Shown: positions 9,743-20,650 of the stretch, piece by piece
How the letters are laid out: the number at the start of each line of letters is the position of its first letter
How positions within the stretch are numbered: position 1 is the stretch's first letter
Origin: Homalodisca vitripennis
Lineage: Eukaryota; Arthropoda; Insecta; Hemiptera; Cicadellidae
DNA: 64,000 nt
Direction: 5' to 3'
Assembly (NCBI RefSeq): GCF_021130785.1
Contig: NW_025777580.1
Coordinates: forward strand, 153,487 to 217,486
Notes under the pieces: model-generated
Told to the model about the DNA's origin: nothing
What the model saw: the letters and a program-made list of their open reading frames with translations, nothing else
Database searches by the model: none
Made by a program: the position numbers and the translations under genes

Positions 9743-12380
9743 TTAAGGGGAGCGGGTCGTTCCTATCCCGCGCATGTTAAATTTACAAACTTTAGGTACA
9801 TGTATTGTCAAAACTAAGTAAGTTACAACCTTCAAATTTTTTGTAGGCAAAGAGTACTCCTTTATAAACATCTCTTGCAACTTTAGTAAAAAAATCTTTA
9901 AAAAAAATCTTTTTAGGAATTTTTAAATATTGTGTGTAAAAAAATTATTTTTTTATACCAAAAATTTTTTTTTTCTCATTTGTTTTTTTAGATAGAATGA
10001 TAAAAGATGCAACACCATTTGGAATTGCACTGTTCTATATGCATACCAAATTTCAATTCTCTAGCAATTATAGTTTTTGAGATACATGTACCTTTATATG
10101 AAAAAAACCAAGTTTCCGGGAAATGTCCGGTAAAGGCAAAAATGACTGCTAAACTAACCTTTTGCTGCTAAAACATCCCAGCTCCGTACTCAGGGTCATC
10201 TGGGTCTTCATTTTCCTCTTCTAATGCAAGTTTTCTTTTCCTCCTAGCAACTCTAGCCTCCTTGGTCATGTCTAAAGCAGATTTTTCTGCCTTTTTCAAT
10301 CGTATTGTATAAAAATTTCGCAATGCGGCAACAGACTTCTCGCTCAGTTTGATTCCTAGCTTGTTATACACATCCAATTTGCTGGTGAATCCATTATTAA
10401 AAGTTAAAACTGCATCATATATGCCAAGTTTTAGAGTGTTTAGCCTTACAAAAACATTTTTAGGCACCTTAGAGCAGACGGCATTGTTGAAACTTTCGTT
10501 CTGGTTTTGAGTCTTTTGGTCAAGGCATTTTTTTAGAAGATCCGGATTGGCTAAATCTCTATAAATTTGTTTGATCTGTACCATCACTTCATATGGCAAA
10601 TTGTGTGACTTATGGCTGAAAGTCTGATGTAGGGCTTCGGCTTTATTATAACCGCACCACGACTCCGGCCCCTTTGGACATAGGCCATGTTGCGGAGTGT
10701 CATCATTCGATATTTTGTGGAAATAAGTTGCCCACACATTTTTAACCATTTGTTGAAGATCTGATCCACCTCTTTTTATAGCTAGGCCATAATATTCTTG
10801 CAGCTTGTCTATGTCATTATTTGTTAGCCTATTCTTGCCCCCTATTGCTCTATTATCTTTTAGTTTTGTTTTTCCCAACCGTTTCTTCAATTCCCTTAGT
10901 CTGCTCCCCATTCTCTTCTTGACATGATTGACACATTCCAGTTTTCTTACTTCTACTTCATCTCCATATGGCTTATCGTCAACCACCTTTTTAAAAACCA
11001 TTGCTGTCACCATCTCCTAAGTATCGTACATACCGTACATTTCGATCTCTGGACTTTCGGAAAACATCTAGGGCACCCGCAACTTCCATGCCGCCACTTG
11101 ACCCTTCGTAGTTTTTGGAACATATATGATCAGGTACTATTTTTTTTTATTTTCATGTACAGTGTAGATTTGACAGTATTTGGACATTATGGAAACATCC
11201 AACACCTTGCCAGTATCTAATGATGTTACGCTGACAACCCCATTCAGTGACTTGTGTCCCCTCCTTTGCCAAGACCCATCTAAACAAACCGTCAAATCTC
11301 TTTTTGACGTTTCTTCACACTCATTTACAGACACAGCTTCCTCAATTGCCTGCTTCATACTTTCACTAGCACAATTTTCAACAGCCTGATATATTATGTT
11401 ACTACAAGGTCCTATTTTTTGAGGTGGTAAAGGTAAGTCTAATAATGAACACAGAATGTTACCTGCACTGATACCTTTTCCGATCGTTCTCATGCCGTAA
11501 ATAAATTTCAAGTTTACCTCATATTTTCCATTCTCATTTTTTTAGAGTTGTAAAAATTAGTTGATTCCAAACAAACACAACATTTCAGTTCAATATTCAC
11601 AGCCAATCCAAATCTTTTCTTATCCGTAGTACAAAGTTCTATGCAGTCTTCGCTATCGCAAAATTTACTTTTTACAAATTTTTTTAATTGCTCACTAAAT
11701 AAACTAAGATCCAAAATAACACTACCCATTCCAGTTCCTTCATAATTGTCATATTTATCAAAGGACAGTTTTTTAGAAGCAGAGCTAATGTTTGCATTAG
11801 TAGTAGGCCTAGGGCTAGGGCTAGCAGAATCTGTTTGGGTAGGCCTAGATTTAGAGTCCAACTTACGGTACTTTTTTCCTCTAAACTCACGTTTAGATTT
11901 AGTTTTGTAACTAACCTTTGCTCTTGGCATGGTTATAAGAAGTTGTAAAACACTTCAAGAAACAATACACACTCCTAATCTACCACTAACTATGAATAAA
12001 GTGCAACACTTTTAGTAAAACACAATTATCCGGCACAAACACATATAACATAACCTCCTAAGCATATCAAAACAAATAAAGCAATATTCTTTCTGTCATC
12101 TGTATTCCCAGTTGTCAGTACCAGGTTGACCAACAGAGCAAAGCCATAACATACTTATAACTAACACACATGATATATATGATTGTGTCAGCCAACATCT
12201 TACGAACTGCTGCAAAAAACTAGTGAACATCTTTTGTTTGTGAATTTTTTTTTGGTAATTTATAAATTTATTTGAGCATTAATACTTACATATTTTTAAA
12301 ATACACACTTTAAACTATTAAAAAATGCAATAAAACATTTTTCTAATTTTTTTTAATTTTCATTGACCTGCTCCCCTTAA
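9743..12380 (-). mobile_element. TTAA-flanked DNA transposon, Kolobok-like (autonomous type, broken)
   Basis: The 2638-bp unit is bounded by TTAA at 9743-9746 and 12377-12380. The terminal inverted repeats read GGGGAGCGGGTC (left) and GGGGAGCAGGTC (right, reverse strand). Inside, the minus strand encodes a transposase with the motifs of the 'Mutator-like transposase' domain found in Kolobok-type elements. TTAA target duplication plus this transposase type points to Kolobok; piggyBac shares TTAA but has an unrelated transposase. The second family member at 30214-31666 has the same TIR start, GGGGAGC. Confidence 0.85.
10168..11930 (-). pseudogene. Kolobok-like transposase, nearly complete, frameshifted
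   Basis: Read from 11930 down, about 585 codons in three main open segments: 11930-11514, 11511-11137 and 11013-10168, with a bridge of open frame between the last two. Order of motifs: basic N-terminus MPRAKVSYKTKSKR; GMRTIGKG; CLDGSWQRRGHKSLNG (first catalytic Asp) with TGKVLDV; in the bridge EGSSGGMEVAGA and RYLGDGDSN (second acidic cluster); LECVNHVKKRMGSRLR; a CGYNKAEAL block; ENQ-like QNESFNN; and an acidic C-terminus ending DPEYGAGMF. Breaks fall at runs of A/T on the + strand: about 11537-11543, about 11142-11150 and about 10987-10996. Changing one base at each run joins neighbouring conserved motifs in a single frame. The start is supported by the matching MPR-K start of the element at 30.2 kb. 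Confidence 0.85.
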
Positions 12381-12849
12381 ATGCATTTTATATACACTTT
12401 TCAATGAAATATGGGACGGAGAGTTATATATTACAATGTTCATAATATAAAGAAGAATCACTAATAAACTGTAAAAGAATTACACCCACTACATAAGCTA
12501 CACAAGAGGCTATAATTGCCTTAATCATAAATTAACTGAGAGTTAATAAAAATTAAAGTATTATTAACAATGCAGCAAAACTAATGTATTAATAAATTCA
12601 TTACAACTAAATATTTGCCAGGCCGTATAAAAAAGTGAGTACATACGTCTATTCGTTTTTAATATTTATTAATGACGATTAATTACTAAAAAGAAAGGCA
12701 TGTTGTCATACATTTGCCATCAATGTATTTAAAAATATTTCTTTTTTAGAATTCTAGATTATAAGTCTTCAATTATAAGCAAACTGTGAGGCGAAAGGTT
12801 GATCGTAAAGAAAATTAAAAAAATAAATGATAAGTTAAACTTGCTATAC
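12381..12849. other. AT-rich spacer, nothing recognised
   Basis: No ORF, repeat or motif that I can support between the transposon end and the minisatellite. Confidence 0.5.
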
Positions 12850-13503
12850 ACATTGCTGATAATGGAACAAGCTGTACTTGATAACCATACACTGTACTAA
12901 TCATATCACAACACAGTACCAACGATGTCACTACACAGTGCGATTCGTATGACAACTTAGTAACAACCATATTACTACTCAGTACCAACCATATCATTAC
13001 TAACCGTATTACTGCATAGTACTAACTATACCAGAACATATAAACACCATATTACTGCACTGTTCAGACCATATCACTACAAAGTACTAAATTTATCACT
13101 GCAAAGCACCAGCAACATCATTCAACAGTAACAACCACAAAACTCCACAGTGTCAACCGTATCAAAAAGAATGATCAACCACATCACTACACAGTACTAA
13201 CCATAGTAGAACATATTAACACCATATTATTACACAGTACCAACCATAAAACTACAAAGTACTAACCACATCACTAGACAGTACCAACCAGAGTAGAACA
13301 TATAGCCAGATTCCTACACATAACCACCAATACCATTTCAAAATACTAACCACACATCTCTACACAGTACTTATAACATAATTACACGTACTACAAATTT
13401 TACTATATAGTAAAACCATATTACTACACAGTGCCAACCATATCACTACAAAGTAACAACCATAGCACTACACAACACCAACTATATCACTTCACTTTAC
13501 AGG
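12850..13503. repeat. Degenerate 22-bp minisatellite
   Basis: Roughly 25-30 imperfect copies of a unit close to ACCAACCATATCACTACACA plus GT. Recurring blocks are CACTACACAGTACCAACCAT and ACTACAAAGTA. Copies differ by substitutions and small indels, so the array is old. The sequence that follows (GGGGCGCATGTGACAAAAACA) also follows two isolated unit-like blocks at 45720-45770, so the array looks like a local expansion inside one copy of dispersed repeat X. Confidence 0.8.
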
Positions 13504-15610
13504 GGCGCATGTGACAAAAACACACATTAAAATACACTAGATAATACATAAGACTTAGGCAGACTTGCTGTAGAATAGTGGCTCGTCGTTTAAAATATAA
13601 CTGAACAAAATAGCAATGGCTGTGTAGGAATTAATAGGCAGCAGACTCCGGCGTCAGGTTTTTTTAAAATCATAAAGTAATATTAAGTGTGCAAAAGTTC
13701 TAGCTACCTAGATTATTCCTATTTAAAATAAGTAGCTAAACTTGTTAGTAATTATTTAGTTTATAAACTGTGATGAAGTTTAGTTAAAGGGTATAATTTA
13801 AGTCTAATTATAACAAAGTAATTAACTTAAAAGGAAGCTCTGAAAAACTCAGCATTCTGCATTATATTAGATGCTAATAATACCATCGGATGTTATCTTT
13901 TTCTAAATTAAGTCTTTATACCCGTTGTTTATACAGTAACGGTATTAAATACTGCTACTGAGCGTGAACTACGTAAAACTATATTTCAGATCTTGTTTAA
14001 ATGTATTGGCTTTTATTAAATAAAAATCGCAAATATAAAAAAAAAATAGATCAGTACAAACATCTTCGTTTAGTGTATTTTTCTAAATCGTTTAAAGATA
14101 ATTTATAGCCTTTATTTTCCTTATGAACAGTTACGTTATGCAATTTATACCAAAAGGTACTGATTATTTGTAATTTTGTTTCAACAATCGTTGTATGGAT
14201 TGGATATAGAAGTTTAAAGTTGCCTGTAAAAGAGATACAAAACACGAATCAACAGTTCAATGATGCCTCAATATAAGTATGTGTAATTTGTTTAAAGGAT
14301 GCTTATTCATTCACTTATGTAAAAATACGTGTCTATTTTTTACAAATAGTAATTTAATGCTTGTGAACAATATCATCGTGTATACATAGTAGGAATAGAG
14401 TATAATAGTTCTTTTAGCAATATGTATAGTAGTATAGTATATACTGAAATATGTGTATTTTATTCTTAAAAATTACTTGCAAAAAAATTCACAAGACGTG
14501 TGTAGGTAAAAAATAAAATTCTACAAAATGGTAACACTAAACTTTAAAACGTTTAGTGCTTATTTCATGTAAGGTATTACTTTTTAATGTAATATTAATT
14601 AAAAGCATGGTTTTTTTTAAATAAATACGTGGTTTGATATTTCTCACAAACACCTAATTTGTTTTAGAGTGTCTCTCAATAATAAAAGTTTTAAGTTACA
14701 AAGAAAAATAAGTAACAATGAGATTCTTTGGTAATCTTAAAGCTCAAACAGAGTTTAATGCCATAAAACTTTACCGAAGTAGCAAACAATGTCTAAACTA
14801 TTAAACATTTGTAAAATAGTTTTGATGTGCAATAATTTTAATAAAATTACATATCAATACACATCACTACTAAATATAAATGATTGGTTACTAAAATAAG
14901 TAGCTTCCCTGTCAATATTATTGGACAATTAATCCTTTTTTCTCCTTTACAATATTATATTTCGTAGACTTGCATTTTTGTTTGGCACTAGAAAAATACT
15001 TCAGACCATAAAAAGTTCAGGTTCCACAATGAATGCACGAATATTGAATTCAGCTGTAATGGATCTCTGATGAAATATTAAAAGTTTGATTAGGCGATAA
15101 TAATAATATTTTATTCAATACGGTTCATAAATATAGCAATATTTTATATTAGGTTATGTTATGTAATACGTAAGTTAAATGTGATGTGTAAGATAGTCTA
15201 ATTTGTGTTTAAATTATTTTTGTTAACTAAATATTTTATTACTTGTAAAATATTACCTAATACGACTACTACCCAATGACAACTGTGTCGATTAGTAAAG
15301 CTGTTACTTGTTTAAAACTCACGGCTTCCATTAGGAATAAATATAAATGCAAAAAAAGAGTTGAATGGAAATCCGTTTCCACCCTGACATCAAACACTTG
15401 TAAGCTACGTTACAGGGAACGAGTAATTCCAATGGCAAAAGCAGTGCTGATTAGATTTCCTATAACATTCTTTTTATATCCCTTTATTTACACCTTAAAC
15501 AGTCTCATGAAATCCTTTTTAACAGTTATAAACACGATCTAATTAATTATTAAATTAGTATGATAAATTTTATTTGTTGTTATTGTTAAAATATTAAAAT
15601 ATTTGAAATG
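13504..15610 (+). repeat. Dispersed repeat X, longest copy
   Basis: Shares ordered blocks with three other regions. 13560-13960 matches 45780-46220 (AGTTAAAGGGT, AAACTCAGCA, TTAAATTAAGTCTTT). 13560-13660 matches 41350-41480. 14490-14530 matches 48300-48340 (ACAAGACGT). 15360-15500 matches 20430-20560 and 42625-42765 (AGTTGAATGGAAA, GGCAAAAGCAGTGCTGATTA, GATTTCC). No ORF spans it, no transposase is visible and I could not define its ends. The short ORF 15276-15542 is part of the repeat and differs between copies. Confidence 0.7.
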
Positions 15611-16228
15611 TAGTGAAATGCCGTCTTTAGGTATTTGTAATCTTAAATTAATTATTAAGTAAGTGTGTGTTAAAGTGTTATAAAAATGTATATTTTTCGA
15701 CCTATTTTTATTATTTATGTAATTATCTATTTTAAAATATAATTTGACATACGTCATTTTAACGTTGACTATCAATTATTATAATATGCATAAGAAACTT
15801 TTGCAATTCTAAAAAGAGATAAACTATTACTATTAAAGACATTAATATACCTCGTAGGCTGTAGTGTCATACTACGTAACAATACATTTTAATTTTCCAA
15901 TAGATTGAGACTACGAGGGTAGACCTTAGCCTCCATCGCACTGTAAACCTCAACCCTCCCAGTATGTATAGATTGTCTATTGAAGTATGAATGGTTTCCA
16001 AATGAATGGAGGCAATCAAGTCACATTCCTTAACCTATGTCACTATAGTTTGGGCGTCTCTCTCGCAGATAACTGAGCCACCCTAATATATTGTAGCCGT
16101 GCATAAAGCTTAAGAATATTAGTAAATATTTTATTAGAACACTTAATGTATTCAGTTGTAATTTTTATACAATGACAGTAATTAACAGTTACAGTGAGAA
16201 AATCTTGGGAGAAACATTTCTGAACTAA
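15611..16228. other. AT-rich flank upstream of a LINE
   Basis: No gene recognised. Base composition shifts from AT-rich to mixed at about 16230, where the LINE coding frame begins after a TAA stop at 16226-16228. Confidence 0.5.
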
Positions 16229-18311
16229 CTTCCATGTTGTGACTATGCTAGCGTACTCCAGGACCTACAGGCTCTTGACCTTGCTGACTCGGTTGCTCGG
16301 GGAGATGTCAATGAAGCATTCAACATATTTGTTAACACAATCAAGAAGAGTGTACATCAATTCTCTCCGAGGACGAAGATTGGATTGTCAGCCTTCCCTA
16401 AATGGTTTTCTAAGGAGTTGATCCGCCTTACAATTTTGAAAAAATCTCTCCACAGACGCTACAAATCGACCCTTTCCCAGCTTAGTTATAACCAATTCGC
16501 TGCAGTAAGACCACAGTGCAAGTCATTGTCCAACACTTGTTTCAACCGGTACATGAATACAGTTCAAACTTCAATAACTGATAACCCAAAATTCTTCTGG
16601 AGCTATATGAAATCATTAAATAATAACAATGCAACCCCCACTACCATGCGTTTTGACGACATCTCATCAAGCTCTGAAAGAGATGTAGCGAACATGTTTG
16701 CTGACTTTTTTGCCTCAGTCTTCAATCCGGCCAATGACCCATTGCAGTCCAATCGAATCTCCAGCTCATCTATTCACCAATTTTATACCTGCCGCATAAG
16801 TCCATCGGAGGTTTTGAAGACACTCAAGAATCTTGACACTAAAAAAGGTCCGGGCCCCGACTCAATCCCACCGACAGTAATTAAGCACTGTGCTGATGTC
16901 ATCGCCCGTCCCTTAACCACACTCTTCAACAGATCACTATCAGAAGGAGTATTCCCGGATATCTTCAAAATTGGCCATGTGGTTTCCCATACACAAGAAA
17001 GGCTCAGTAAATGATATAAAGAATTACAGGCCCATTACCATTTTACCAATACTAGCCAAAATCTTCGAGAAGATTGTTCTGAGCAGAATCATATTCATGA
17101 TCAGCAGCAAATTGACTATTAGTCAACATGGCTTTATCTCAAATAGGTCTACCTCCACCAATCTCGTTCTCTTTCAAAGCCATATCATCGAAGCATTTGA
17201 ACGAAGGAAGCAGATTGACACCATAGAAATGGATTTCTCTAAAGCCTTCGATAGAGTGTGCCATGAAAATTTGTTAAATAAATTGGGGGCATCGGGATTT
17301 TCAGGACCCTTCCTCCAGTGGCTTAAAAGCTACCTACATAACCGGAAGCTGGTAGTGAAATATAACAACGTCCTTTCCAAGGAGTTCAAAGTAACAAGCG
17401 GTGTCCCACAAGGTTCCCATCTCGGGCCCATCCTATTCAATTTGTATATAAATGATGTGGTTTCTTCCCTGACTTGCAAACACTTGTTGTTTGCGGACGA
17501 CCTGAAGCTGTACTCCGTTATATCTTCCGCCTTGGACGTGGCTCAACTTCAAGATGACATTAACAGGGTCGATCGCTGGTGTAGTCTTAACAAAATGTCG
17601 CTGAATCTGAGCAAATGTGTTTGCATCTCATTTTATCGCATTTCAAAACCTATATTGCATGATTACTCTGTCAGAGGTGTGCCACTATCCAGAACATCGG
17701 AGGTGAGGGATCTTGGAGTGTTCTTTACTTCTTCCCTAAGCTGGGAGCCCCATGTCCAACATATATGCAATAGCGCTCTTCAAGTCCTTGGCTTCCTCTT
17801 CCGAGCTTCTAAGTCATTTACTGATCTAAACGTTCTCAAACTCTTGTACTGCTGCCTGGTGAGACCGCACTTAGAATACAACAGTGTTGTTTGGTCTCCT
17901 CACCAGCAGTATCTAAAAGACAACATAGAGAAGATCCAAAGACGTTTTCTGAGGTTGGTTGGTGTTAGACTAGGATTCCGATATCTGGATGTTCCTGTGC
18001 AAGAAGTCTCACGGCTCCTAAACCTACCCTCCATGGAATCAAGGCGTGTCAGTCAGGACTTACTTTTCTTATACAAGCTGGTCAGAGGAGAGTTGGACTG
18101 CCCTGATTTGCTGGAAAGAATAAACTTCAGGGTACCTTCTGGCACGAGGTCAAGGGCACTTTTTGCGAAAACCTCAACTAATACCTTATATGCAGCCAAT
18201 AGCTCACTGTTTCGAGTCCAGCGCCTGGGCAACACACTTCCTGATCACCTAGACTTCTTCCATACCCCGCCCTCGTCATTCAGATCAGCTGTTCGAAGCC
18301 TCCAATCGTGA
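16229..18311 (+). pseudogene. LINE reverse transcriptase, 5'-missing, one frameshift
   Basis: About 690 codons. The frame is open from 16229 to 17014 and then continues from 16971 to 18311. The join lies near 16980, where a TTT run seems one base long: FPDIFKIGHVV should pass straight into PIHKKGSVNDIKNYRPI. RT motifs in order: LKNLDTKKGPGPDSIPP, NYRPITILPILAKIFEK, MDFSKAFDRVCHENLL, SGVPQGSHLGPILFNLYIND, the catalytic LLFADDLKLY, then the thumb region SLNKMSLNLSKC and DLGVFFTSSLSWEPHV. There is no RNase H after it; the end is the usual basic C-terminal region. A missing 5' part makes it non-autonomous. Clade cannot be settled by eye; Jockey, CR1 or Daphne-like are all possible. Confidence 0.9.
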
Positions 18312-18920
18312 CACGTGACCACCTTTGGCTTGTGCAGTGATGTGCTCTTGAGTGGTGCCTTTAGAGGGCCACTACAACCAGTGCAAGTGGTTTTGTTATG
18401 CATGGCCTGATCAAGGTTGCTTCCGTATTAATTAACTTGTTACATTTCATGCCTAGTATTGTTAGCAGGCTATTGTTACTGATTATTCTTTGTTGTTATC
18501 GCTAGTGTCATAGTTTATCTCTTGTTTGTGTCATTGTTATCGCTTTAACCACACATTATTCATTTTTGCATATTTTTATTAGCTTGTTGTTATTGCAGTT
18601 TATTGTTGTGTTTATTGATTGTTGTTGCTTTCTGTTGCACCGTTGTTTGTTATTACTTCTAGCTTATTGTTACGTTTGACTAGTCGGCATTTATTAGTCG
18701 TTAAGTCAGCATCTTGTCTTAATCTTTGCCATTGTACTCTTCACGTTGTTGTCTCCATTATTTAGAAAATATTTTGTTTTGTTTTTGCAATTGTACAATT
18801 TAATATTTCTTGTATATCTCTTGTACACCGTCTCAACATTGTGCTACTTTGCTTACTATATATGTATAATGTCCTGTATTTAACTATACTGATTGTAAAT
18901 TGGCTAAGCCGTTGGAAGAC

Positions 18921-18945
18921 AAAATAAATAAATAAATAAATAAAT
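18921..18945 (+). repeat. (AAAT)n tail of the LINE
   Basis: Five to six AAAT units directly after GTTGGAAGACAAA mark the 3' end of the retrotransposon. Confidence 0.9.
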
Positions 18946-19849
18946 GTTAATGAAGTTAATTACGTGACAACTGTAACAACGTGACTCAGTAACGTTCTGT
19001 TACGAATAAAAAACCCTAATTTAAAAAATAAAACAACTACAATTTGAAGTTTTCCATTTTACAATGGCTAAGGCAACAGTTATCAAAACTGTTGTATGAT
19101 ATTTAAATTGTTGTTACCGTTAATCATTGCACATTCTGAAATTTTTTGCTATAGTTATATCACTTATTATTATTATTAATATAATTACCTCAACGTTTTG
19201 CGTAACAGACTTCGCTGAGGTTTCATGCAGGATTTCAAATTTATTCCTAACTCGTGAAGTTCTCCAGGAAAATATACAGGCTAATATGATAATGAAAATA
19301 AATTTTTGCTTAAATGACCCTCAGCAAAATTCAACATTTGGAGAGGCACTATCCTGAAACTTGAATTTATCGATATATAGATGAAGTTTCATGCAATATT
19401 AAAAGCATGCAGATGATTTTATATATATACAGACACACATATATATTATATATATATATATATCTTGCCAGAAGATACATTTATAATTTGGTTCATTGAT
19501 TTAGATTTGATTGAAATATTTTTTAAACATTCTGGTAAGATTGGAAAAACTACAACGCAAGCTTTAGCTGAAATTGTGTGATAATTACACAAAAATATTT
19601 TGTTTTGAACGTTAAATTTAGGAGTTGTAAAAATAAAACTGTTACCCTTTAAACACCATCAAAAAAGCCTTAATTGAAATAGTGCTATTCTATTGGGACC
19701 TTAAGGCGTGAACAAGTTTTAATTATTTTACTTTAAACCATTACGATAATAGTTATGTAGATTTAAAGTAGTAAATATTTTATAGTGATTTTTTTTTATT
19801 AATGAAACATAATATAGAATATGTCATAAGAATAAAAATATTTCAGAAA
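18946..19849. other. AT-rich spacer with a (TA)n tract
   Basis: Contains a short TA run at about 19441-19463. No gene recognised. Confidence 0.5.
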
Positions 19850-20072
19850 TAAAATTGATTGGATAATTGAGGAATTAATTTTGGAAGATTCCCCGTTGAT
19901 ATTATTGAACTTTTAATTATGATTTAGTCTTTAATTGTTAATATTTCATAGTCTTGTATTTTAGTAGACATATAGAAAATGAAGTAAAGGCTAGAAAAAT
20001 ATTTAGAGTATATAATGAACCGAAGAAATTTTTAATCATCTGTAGTGGATCTCTGGTAAAATTTTAAAAGGG

Positions 20073-20129
<57 letters not shown>

Positions 20130-20650
20130 AATATATACAGATTTTGAATTATATGATTGATTAATAGTAAAATTATTATGTGAGGTAATTTTAACTATAC
20201 AAGCCGATTATTTGTTTACATTATAATAATTGTTTTCCTTTTATATTCATTGAACTTTTACACAAATTATCATACATAAATAAATATTTTTTAAATATAT
20301 TCTCAACCATCAAAATTTAGATGTAATATACGCATTCTACCCAATCACAACAAGTGTGTCAATCAATAAAGCTGCCACTTCCTTCATACAAATATTCCTA
20401 TGATATTATGCTATCAAGATTAATAAACTACATAACAGAGTTGAATGGAAACTCGTTTCCGCCCTGACTTCAAACAGCTGTACGCTACATCACAAAATAC
20501 GTGTAATTTCAATGGCAAAAGCAGTGTTGATTAGATTTCCTAGAATCTACTTTTTTCTCAATGAAATTGCTTTCAAATGTATGAACGCTACATCATTATT
20601 CAATGCGTTACTTTAATTAGTTTTCTTTTGTTGTTATAGTATTACAGTAA
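19850..20650 (+). repeat. Dispersed repeat X, 3' part, with (TA)n
   Basis: Blocks GTGGATCTCTGGTAAAATTT (20045-20064), CTACCCAATCACAACA (20338-20353) and AGAGTTGAATGGAAACTCGT to GATTAGATTTCC (20437-20551) correspond in order to 15050-15475 of the long copy. A pure TA run of about 53 bases (20074-20126) interrupts it and is absent from the long copy. Confidence 0.7.

Larger units (their letters stand above)
16229..18945 (+). mobile_element. Non-LTR retrotransposon (Jockey/CR1-like), 5'-truncated
   Basis: The coding frame enters in the linker between endonuclease and RT, so the AP endonuclease and any ORF1 are missing, as expected for 5' truncation during target-primed reverse transcription. 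The RT ORF ends at 18311. A ~610 bp 3' UTR rich in TTGTTATTG motifs ends in an (AAAT)n tail at 18921-18945. GC content is visibly higher than in the flanks. No convincing target duplication was found by eye. Confidence 0.9.
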
